In this document: piece after piece, positions 1-6,608 of the stretch | How the letters are laid out: every line of letters begins with the position of its first letter | Position numbering within the stretch: position 1 is the stretch's first letter | Source: Candidatus Krumholzibacteriia bacterium | GTDB lineage: Bacteria > Krumholzibacteriota > Krumholzibacteriia > LZORAL124-64-63 | Direction: 5' to 3' | NCBI GenBank assembly: GCA_027056825.1 | Contig: JALUJS010000129.1 | Location: 1-14,142, forward strand | DNA: 14,142 bases | Translations under genes and position numbers: made by a program | The notes under the pieces: model-generated | Database searches by the model: none | What the model was told of the DNA's origin: nothing | What the model saw: only the letters and a program-made list of their open reading frames with translations

Positions 1-182
1 GTGTGGGGGGTGACCTCGCCGGTGTCCTCGCCATTGAGCAGGATGACCGCTCCCGGCGGGTCGGAGGTCACCGTCAGGCTGGCGGGGGCGTAGAAGGGCG
101 CCTCGCGACCGCAACCGGCGACCATGACGAGCGCGCCGGCCAGCAGGGTGAAAAAAAACCGGGTGAGGGCCCGGGCGGCCAT
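1..182 (-). CDS. PEGA-domain lipoprotein, N-terminal part (cut by window edge)
   Basis: The first 60 codons of a minus-strand gene are visible. The product starts with a lipoprotein signal peptide: basic start (MAARALTR), hydrophobic core of about 14 residues beginning with three Phe, then the lipobox Val-Ala-Gly-Cys with Cys near residue 23. After a short linker comes a sequence typical of PEGA domains: LTVTSDPPGAVILLNGEDTG, which matches the family pattern of a beta strand, Ser-Asp-Pro-Pro-Gly-Ala, then a strand ending in Asn-Gly. PEGA modules are small extracytoplasmic beta domains of surface and envelope proteins; the function of this protein is unknown. The ATG at 182 is preceded by GGTGG eight bases upstream. 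An in-frame GTG four codons earlier is a possible alternative. A strong promoter lies about 100 bp upstream. The signal-peptide codons include a run of eight T. What follows the PEGA module is outside the window. Confidence 0.75.
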   Translation of the reverse strand, partial: MAARALTRFFFTLLAGALVMVAGCGREAPFYAPASLTVTSDPPGAVILLNGEDTGEVTPH

Positions 183-279
183 GCGACTGTCCACCGTATC
201 ACCACATTTCCGGGGATGAGGCCCTGGCCCGGGTAGGCCGACGGGCCGTTGCGAACGATCTCCCACTCCCACAGTCACA

Positions 280-309
280 ATTATATGAAATCCGTCATGA
301 AAGCGTCAA
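280..309 (-). promoter_or_regulatory. Sigma70-type promoter for the PEGA lipoprotein gene
   Basis: On the minus strand TTGACG (309-304) and a perfect TATAAT (285-280) are separated by 18 bases. This is one mismatch from the consensus hexamers with near-ideal spacing. The predicted start is near 273, giving a leader of about 90 nt before the ATG at 182. The spacer consists of a near-perfect tandem repeat (GACGCTTTCAT then GACGGATTTCAT), which may bind a regulator. The promoter lies just beyond the hairpins that follow fadE, so the lipoprotein gene is probably a separate transcription unit. Confidence 0.7.
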
Positions 310-314
310 TAGGG

Positions 315-343
315 GCGGCCGCTCCCGGAAGGGGAGCGGCCGC
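315..343 (-). terminator. GC-rich hairpin, probable end of the fad operon
   Basis: A perfect 12-bp inverted repeat, GCGGCCGCTCCC (315-326) and its complement (332-343), encloses a 5-nt loop. It sits 28 bases past the fadE stop. A second hairpin lies between it and the stop: GGCAAC (347-352), 7-nt loop, GTTGCC (360-365). No U-tract follows the 12-bp stem on the minus strand (the next bases are CCCCTATTGACG), so it is not a textbook intrinsic terminator. It may instead stall polymerase, protect the 3' end or act with Rho. Its position between fadE and the promoter of the next gene supports an end-of-operon role. Confidence 0.5.
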
Positions 344-370
344 GGGGGCAACAGTCCTGGTTGCCGGGGA

Positions 371-2158
<1,788 letters not shown>

Positions 2159-2171
2159 GTCCATGCTCCTT
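2159..2171 (-). promoter_or_regulatory. Ribosome binding site deciding the fadE start
   Basis: AAGGAG on the minus strand (2171-2166) is followed by seven bases and the ATG at 2158. The spacing selects MADKQYP as the N-terminus over the ATG two codons upstream, which would leave a gap of one base. Confidence 0.7.
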
Positions 2172-2179
2172 GACTGGGA

Positions 2180-2200
2180 CCGGGCCCTGTGCCCGCCCGG
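2180..2200 (-). promoter_or_regulatory. Hairpin in the fadA-fadE gap
   Basis: CCGGGC (2180-2185) and GCCCGG (2195-2200) form a 6-bp inverted repeat with a 9-nt loop. It lies directly after the fadA stop codon and 8 bases before the fadE ribosome binding site on the transcript. It could tune the fadE share of the operon transcript or protect the upstream part, but in such GC-rich DNA short inverted repeats also arise by chance. Confidence 0.3.
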
Positions 2201-2202
2201 GT

Positions 2203-3387
2203 TCAGATTGCTGCGAAGATGCCGGCGGCGCCCATGCCCGTGCCGATGCACATGGTTACCAGGGCGTACTTGCCGCCGCGTCGCTTGAGTTCGTAAAGGG
2301 CGCTCGTTGTCAGTTTGGTGCCCGTGCAGCCCAGGGGATGGCCCAGGGCGATGGCGCCGCCGTTGGGATTCAGGCGCTCATCCCGGGGATCCAGGCCCAG
2401 GCGCTTGCAGACGGCAAGGCTCTGGGCGGCGAACGCCTCGTTCAGCTCGATGACGTCCATCTGTTCCAGGGACAGGCCGGCGGACGCCATGACCTTGGGC
2501 ACCGCCTCCACCGGTCCGATGCCCATGATCTCGGGCTCGACGCCGGCCACGGCGTAGTCCACGAAGCGGGCCAGGGGTTCGACACCCAGTTCGGCCGCCA
2601 GCTCGGGGGTGCCCAGCAGGACCGCCGCCGCCCCGTCGCTCATCTGGCTGCTGTTGCCGGCGGTCACGGTGCCATTCTGCTTGAAGGCGGGTCGCAGGCG
2701 CGCCAGGGCCTCCAGGGTGGTGTCGGCCCGCGGGCCCTCGTCCACCTTGAACTCCACCTCGCGGGTGACGGGCCGTCCCTGCTTGTCCGTGCCCGGCAGC
2801 TGGGCCATGACCGGGGTGATCTCGTCGGCGAAGCGTCCCTCGGCGATGGCGGCGGAGGCCTTCATGTTGCTGTGGTAGGCGAACTCGTCCTGGGCCTCGC
2901 GGGAGATGTCGTCGCTGACCGCCAGGTTCTCCGCGGTGATGCCCATGTTGGTCAGGTACTGCGGATACTCCGAGGCCATGGTGGGGTTGGGCAGGTAGCG
3001 CAACCCGCCCATGGGCACCATGGTCATGGTCTCGACGCCGCCGGCGATGACGCACTCGGCCTGCCCGGTCATGATCTGCCGGGCGGCGATGTCGATGGTC
3101 TGCAGCCCGGAGCTGCAGAAGCGGTTCACGGTCATGCCCGGCACCGAGACCGGCAGGCCGGCCAGCAGGGCGATGTTCCTGCCCACGTTCATGCCCTGTT
3201 CGCCCTCGGGCATGGCGCAGCCCATGATCACGTCCCCGACGCGCGCGGGATCCAGGCCGGGGGCCCGGGCGAGCAGGTCGCGTACCACGGCGGCGCCCAG
3301 GTCGTCCGGGCGGGTGTGCCTGAGGGTGCCCTTGAGGGCCTTGCCCACGGCGGTGCGGCGGGCGGCGATGACAACGACTTCCTTCAT
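2203..3387 (-). CDS. fadA: Acetyl-CoA C-acyltransferase (3-ketoacyl-CoA thiolase) FadA, 394 aa
   Basis: Degradative thiolase that cleaves 3-ketoacyl-CoA with CoA to acetyl-CoA and a shortened acyl-CoA, the last step of each beta-oxidation cycle. All catalytic elements are present: nucleophile Cys91 in NRFCSSGLQ, the NEAF motif at 316-319, His350 in GGAIALGHPLG, and Cys380 in the C-terminal CIGTGMGAAG motif. Length is normal for the family. The start at 3387 is supported by AAGGAG six bases upstream; the open frame extends much further upstream but only as a shadow inside fadN. The gene begins 17 bases after the fadN stop, consistent with co-transcription. In Bacillus the equivalent gene (yusK) has the same position between fadN and fadE. 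Biosynthetic acetoacetyl-CoA thiolases share these motifs, so the assignment to beta-oxidation rests on the operon. Confidence 0.94.
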   Translation of the reverse strand: MKEVVVIAARRTAVGKALKGTLRHTRPDDLGAAVVRDLLARAPGLDPARVGDVIMGCAMPEGEQGMNVGRNIALLAGLPVSVPGMTVNRFCSSGLQTIDIAARQIMTGQAECVIAGGVETMTMVPMGGLRYLPNPTMASEYPQYLTNMGITAENLAVSDDISREAQDEFAYHSNMKASAAIAEGRFADEITPVMAQLPGTDKQGRPVTREVEFKVDEGPRADTTLEALARLRPAFKQNGTVTAGNSSQMSDGAAAVLLGTPELAAELGVEPLARFVDYAVAGVEPEIMGIGPVEAVPKVMASAGLSLEQMDVIELNEAFAAQSLAVCKRLGLDPRDERLNPNGGAIALGHPLGCTGTKLTTSALYELKRRGGKYALVTMCIGTGMGAAGIFAAI

Positions 3388-3404
3388 CTTCCTCTCCTTT
3401 TCCG

Positions 3405-5774
3405 CTAGTTCCGCAGGGGCTTGCCGGTTTTCAGGATGTATTCCACGCGCTCGAGGGTCTTGCGCTCGCCCAGCAGGCTCATGAACGCCTCGCGTTCGAG
3501 GTCCAGCATGTGCTTTTCGCTCACCGTGGTGCCCGGCGGCACGGCGCCGCCGCTGAGCACGTGGGCCAGCTTCATGCCGATCTTGCGGTCGTGTTCGCTG
3601 ATGTAGTTTCCCTGCTGCATGTTGAACAGGACGGACTCGGCCAGGGCGATGCCCGCGGTGCCCATGACGGGAATGGCGTCGTCCTCCACCGGCGAGACGT
3701 AGTTGGTGTGGGCCAGCGCCAGGGCGATATCCTTGGCGTCGGCGGTCAGGTGGTCGCGGTTCATGGACCACGAGTCGCCCGGCCGCAGAAAGCCCAGCTC
3801 GCGGGCCTCCTCGCAACTGGTAGCGACCTTGGCGGTGCCGATGGTCTCAAAGGCGCGCCGGAAGGCCGGCTGCAGGTCCTTCCTGTCGGTCAGCAGGGCC
3901 ACCTGGCGCTGGTACAGGCGCAGGCAGCCGCCACCGGCGGGAATCACGCCCGCCCCGAATTCCACCAGCCCGATGTAGGTCTCGGCGGCGCAGCGGACGG
4001 CGTTGGCGCCCATGGTCATCTCGCAGCCGCCGCCCAGGGCCATGCCCGCCGGAGCGGCCACCACCGGCACGCCGCAGTGCTCCAGGCGCCCGGTGGCGGC
4101 CTGGAAGGCGTGGATGATGAGGTTGATGTCGTCCCAGTTCCCCTCGGCGGCCTCCATCAGGAGCATCATCAGGTTGGCGCCGACGGAGAAGTTGTCCGCG
4201 TCGTTGGCCACCACCAGGGCCTGCCAGTTGGCCTCGGCCTCCTTGCAGGCGGTCATGACCATGTTCAGGGTGTCCTGGCCGATGGCGTTCATCTTGGAGT
4301 GGAACTCCAGGCCCAGCACGCCGTCGCCCAGGTCGATGAGCGAGGCCCCGGGGTTGCGCTTGACCTCGCGTTCACCGCGCAGGATGTCGAAGGGCATGGC
4401 GCGGGGATCCTGTTGCACCGCCGCGAACACGCCGGGTTCGGCGGTGGGGCTTTCCAGCACGCCGTCGGTGGTGCGGTAGATGGTCTCGGCGCCGCTGTCG
4501 TAAAGGGCGTCCACCCAGGCCGGCAACGGCAGACCGTCTTCCCGCATGCGCTCGGTGACCTTGCGGAAACCCAGGGTCTCCCAGGTCTCGAAGGGACCCT
4601 GCTTCCAGTTGAAGCCCCAGCGCACCGCCTGGTCGATCTGCACGGCCTGGTCGCAGATCTCGCCCAGGCGCATGGCACTGTAGCTGAAGGTCGCCGCCAG
4701 CATCCTCCAGATGGCCTGGCCGGCCTTGCCCTTGCCGAAGGCCAGCATGCGCAGGGCCTCGGCCTTGTCCTCGATGTTCTTGGCCGCGGCCAGCTCGGGG
4801 AACTTCGCCTTCTGCTTGTCGCGGTACTCCAGGGTCTCGAGGTCCAGGGTGTAGAAGACCTTTTGCCCGTCCTTCTTCTCCATCCTGTAGAAGCCGGCGC
4901 CGGACTTGCGGCCCAGCAGACCCTTGTCGATCATCGCCCGCAGGTAATCCGGAACCTTGAAGATATCGCGGGCCTCGTCGTCGGGGATCAACGGCAGGAT
5001 GTTGTCCGCCACGTGCACGAAGGTGTCCAGGCCCACCAGGTCGGCCAGCTTGAAGGTGGCGGTCTTGGGGCGGCCGATGGCCGGACCGGTCAGGGCGTCG
5101 ACTTCCTCGATGGTCAGGCCCATGTCCTCCATGACCTTCACCGTGGCCATCATGGCGTGCACGCCGATGCGGTTGGCCACGAAGTTGGGGGTGTCCTTGC
5201 CCACGACGATGCCCTTGCCCAGGCGGGTGCGGGCGAATTCGGCCACGAAGTCGGCGATCCCCGGATCGGTGTCGGCGGTGGGGATCAGCTCGAAGAGCTT
5301 CATGTAACGCGGCGGGTTGAAGAAGTGGGTGCCCAGGAAGCGGGGCTTGAGATCGTCCGGCAGCACCGAGGCCATCTCGCCGAGGGACAGGCCGCTGGTG
5401 TTGCTGCTGAAGATCGCCGTGGGCGCGATGTGCGGCGCGGCGTTCTGCAGGACGATCTTCTTGATCTTCATGTCCTCCTTGACCACCTCGATGACCCAGT
5501 CGGCCTCCTTGAGGCGCGGCAGGTCGTCCTCGAGATTGCCCGTCTCGATCAGGGCCAGGCGGCCGGGCGAGAACAGGGGGGAGGGTTTGGTCTTCTTCAG
5601 GGCCGCCACGGCCTTGGCCGCGATGGCGTTGCGGGAACGGGGGTCATCGCCCGCATCCTTGGGAACGATGTCCAGCACCAGGGACGGGATGCCGGCGTTG
5701 GCGAAGTGGGCGGCGATGGCGCTGCCCATGACGCCCGAGCCGAGCACGGCGACTTTCTTGATCTGCCTGCGCAT
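3405..5774 (-). CDS. fadN: 3-Hydroxyacyl-CoA dehydrogenase / enoyl-CoA hydratase FadN, 789 aa
   Basis: Bifunctional enzyme hydrating enoyl-CoA and oxidising L-3-hydroxyacyl-CoA to the 3-keto form with NAD. The N-terminal Rossmann fold has GSGVMG at 12-17. The dehydrogenase pair is His150 in GTHFFNP and Glu162 in LFELIPT, corresponding to the catalytic His-Glu of human HADH. The helical dehydrogenase domains follow, with DTPNFVANRIG at 194-204. The crotonase domain is C-terminal (about 475-680): oxyanion-hole region FSVGAN at 529-534, Glu585 in GGGCE and Glu605 in GLVEFG. These two glutamates are 20 residues apart, as in rat enoyl-CoA hydratase (144 and 164), so hydratase activity is expected. 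This domain order is the reverse of E. coli FadB and is the FadN type; B. subtilis FadN is also 789 aa as I recall. The start at 5774 follows AAAGG by eight bases. First gene of the operon, with a near-consensus promoter and a FadR-like box upstream. Confidence 0.94.
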   Translation of the reverse strand: MRRQIKKVAVLGSGVMGSAIAAHFANAGIPSLVLDIVPKDAGDDPRSRNAIAAKAVAALKKTKPSPLFSPGRLALIETGNLEDDLPRLKEADWVIEVVKEDMKIKKIVLQNAAPHIAPTAIFSSNTSGLSLGEMASVLPDDLKPRFLGTHFFNPPRYMKLFELIPTADTDPGIADFVAEFARTRLGKGIVVGKDTPNFVANRIGVHAMMATVKVMEDMGLTIEEVDALTGPAIGRPKTATFKLADLVGLDTFVHVADNILPLIPDDEARDIFKVPDYLRAMIDKGLLGRKSGAGFYRMEKKDGQKVFYTLDLETLEYRDKQKAKFPELAAAKNIEDKAEALRMLAFGKGKAGQAIWRMLAATFSYSAMRLGEICDQAVQIDQAVRWGFNWKQGPFETWETLGFRKVTERMREDGLPLPAWVDALYDSGAETIYRTTDGVLESPTAEPGVFAAVQQDPRAMPFDILRGEREVKRNPGASLIDLGDGVLGLEFHSKMNAIGQDTLNMVMTACKEAEANWQALVVANDADNFSVGANLMMLLMEAAEGNWDDINLIIHAFQAATGRLEHCGVPVVAAPAGMALGGGCEMTMGANAVRCAAETYIGLVEFGAGVIPAGGGCLRLYQRQVALLTDRKDLQPAFRRAFETIGTAKVATSCEEARELGFLRPGDSWSMNRDHLTADAKDIALALAHTNYVSPVEDDAIPVMGTAGIALAESVLFNMQQGNYISEHDRKIGMKLAHVLSGGAVPPGTTVSEKHMLDLEREAFMSLLGERKTLERVEYILKTGKPLRN

Positions 5775-5829
5775 GCAATCCGCCTTTCATCCGGGTTACC
5801 CGAACAGGACCCAGTTGGGAGTGTATAAA

Positions 5830-5847
5830 TGAATGACTATTCAGTAT
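5830..5847. promoter_or_regulatory. FadR-like operator on the fadN promoter
   Basis: TGAATGACTATTCAGTAT matches 15 of 18 positions of the Bacillus FadR box as I remember it (TGAATGAMTANTCATTCA). Its core is the palindrome TGAAT-N4-ATTCA. It overlaps the last bases of the fadN -10 element (5851-5846) and covers the predicted start near 5839, so a bound repressor would block fadN transcription. The same core, TGAATG-NN-TATTCA, recurs at 5989-6002 beside fadR, which supports a real regulator site. Confidence 0.7.
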
Positions 5848-5874
5848 CCTAGATCTTTTCGGCGGTTCTGTCAA
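5846..5874 (-). promoter_or_regulatory. Sigma70-type promoter of the fadN-fadA-fadE operon
   Basis: A perfect TTGACA (5874-5869) is followed after 17 bases by TAGGAT (5851-5846), four of six matches to TATAAT. The predicted start is near 5839, with a leader of about 65 nt. The leader contains the palindrome CGGGTTACCCG (5792-5802) shortly before the fadN ribosome binding site. The -10 end and start are covered by the FadR-like box, and the -35 lies inside a separate inverted repeat. Confidence 0.7.
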
Positions 5875-5878
5875 CCGC
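5862..5878. repeat. Inverted repeat over the fadN -35 element
   Basis: GCGGTT (5862-5867), CTGTC, AACCGC (5873-5878) is a 6-bp inverted repeat with a 5-bp spacer that contains the whole TTGACA hexamer of the fadN promoter. It is unlike the FadR box, so it may be the site of a second regulator, or a chance palindrome. Confidence 0.45.
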
Positions 5879-5902
5879 TTTAGATATATTTTGTGAAATC
5901 GC

Positions 5903-5931
5903 TTGTTTTGCTTAATAAATGGATTTATGAT
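5903..5931 (+). promoter_or_regulatory. Candidate promoter of fadR
   Basis: TTGTTT (5903-5908), a 17-base spacer and TATGAT (5926-5931) form a plausible sigma70 promoter in the AT-rich centre of the divergent region. The -10 has one mismatch from consensus and the -35 is moderate. The predicted start is near 5938, about 65 nt before the favoured fadR start at 6003 and 26 nt before the alternative at 5964. The second FadR-like box lies downstream, near +51 to +68, so repression there would act as a roadblock. Confidence 0.5.
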
Positions 5932-5988
5932 CCGATAAGGTACGGGGAAGTAGTCGGGAGGTCATGCCCTGGCAGTGGTTGTTGCTAG

Positions 5989-6006
5989 TGAATGGATATT
6001 CAATGA
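5989..6006. promoter_or_regulatory. Second FadR-like operator, overlapping the fadR start
   Basis: TGAATGGATATTCAATGA agrees with the Bacillus FadR consensus, as remembered, at 15 of 18 positions and shares the core TGAATG-NN-TATTCA with the box on the fadN promoter. It covers the fadR start codon at 6003, pointing to autoregulation. The two box centres are 159 bp apart. Confidence 0.65.
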
Positions 6007-6608
6007 TGGCGCGACGCAGCAGCGAGGACAAGAAAGAGCGCATCCTGGATGCGGCCACGGTGGAGATCGCCCGGCGGGGTTATCATCAGACCTCGGTGGC
6101 GGTCATCGCCCGCCGAGCGGGAGTGGCCGACGGCACCATCTACCTGTACTTCAAGAACAAGGAAGAGATCCTGGTTTCCCTGTTCACCCGAGCCCTGGGC
6201 CGGTTCATCGCCCAGGGCAAGGACAAACTGGCGGGCTTGCCGGACGCTGTGGCCAAGCTGCGCGCCATCGTGGACCTGCACCTGACCCTCGTGGGACAGG
6301 ACCGCGACCTGGCCATCATCACCCAGGTCGAGTTGCGTCACAGCCTGCATTTCCTGGAGGAGCTGTCCCGCGCCCAGGTGGGGGAGTACCTGGGCGTCAT
6401 CGCCGGGGTCGTCGCCGAGGGCGCGGCCAGCGGCCTGTTCCGCCGGGACCTTGATCCCATGCTGGCGGCCAAGGCCGTCTTCGGGGTGCTGGACGAGATG
6501 GCCACCGACTGGGTGCTCTCGCGTCGCAACACCCGGCTGGAAGCCAAGGCGCCGGAGGTGGCCGCACTGGTGCTGGGGATGGTGGGGGCTAACGGACCGG
6601 CTGCATGA
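6003..6608 (+). CDS. fadR: TetR-family fatty-acid degradation regulator FadR
   Basis: Predicted repressor of the divergent fad operon, released by long-chain acyl-CoA in characterised Bacillus FadR. The N-terminal TetR helix-turn-helix spans about residues 10-57, with the recognition region VADGTIYLYFKNKEEIL at 41-57. GYHQTSV (27-33) and DLAIITQVELRHS (102-114) also closely resemble Bacillus FadR (YsiA). The rest is the helical ligand and dimer domain. Total length is 201 aa, normal for the family. The start is uncertain. ATG 6003, with a second ATG directly after it, fits the family N-terminus but has only a weak GGA upstream. ATG 5964 would add the hydrophobic leader MPWQWLLLVNGYS, unlike TetR proteins, and its GGGAGG lies only two bases away. 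The gene is divergent from fadN, carries a FadR-like box over its start, and its last 20 bp overlap the convergent kinase gene. Confidence 0.88.
   Translation: MMARRSSEDKKERILDAATVEIARRGYHQTSVAVIARRAGVADGTIYLYFKNKEEILVSLFTRALGRFIAQGKDKLAGLPDAVAKLRAIVDLHLTLVGQDRDLAIITQVELRHSLHFLEELSRAQVGEYLGVIAGVVAEGAASGLFRRDLDPMLAAKAVFGVLDEMATDWVLSRRNTRLEAKAPEVAALVLGMVGANGPAA

Noticed and set aside
3..236. Plus-strand open frame at the left edge
   Set aside because: It lies opposite the lipoprotein gene, whose signal peptide, lipobox and PEGA sequence are clear on the minus strand.
3510..5828. Plus-strand open frame of about 770 codons opposite fadN
   Set aside because: Low-complexity His/Gly/Gln/Ala/Val composition, no ribosome site or motif, and it lies fully opposite fadN and runs through the fadN promoter. 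It is an antisense shadow.
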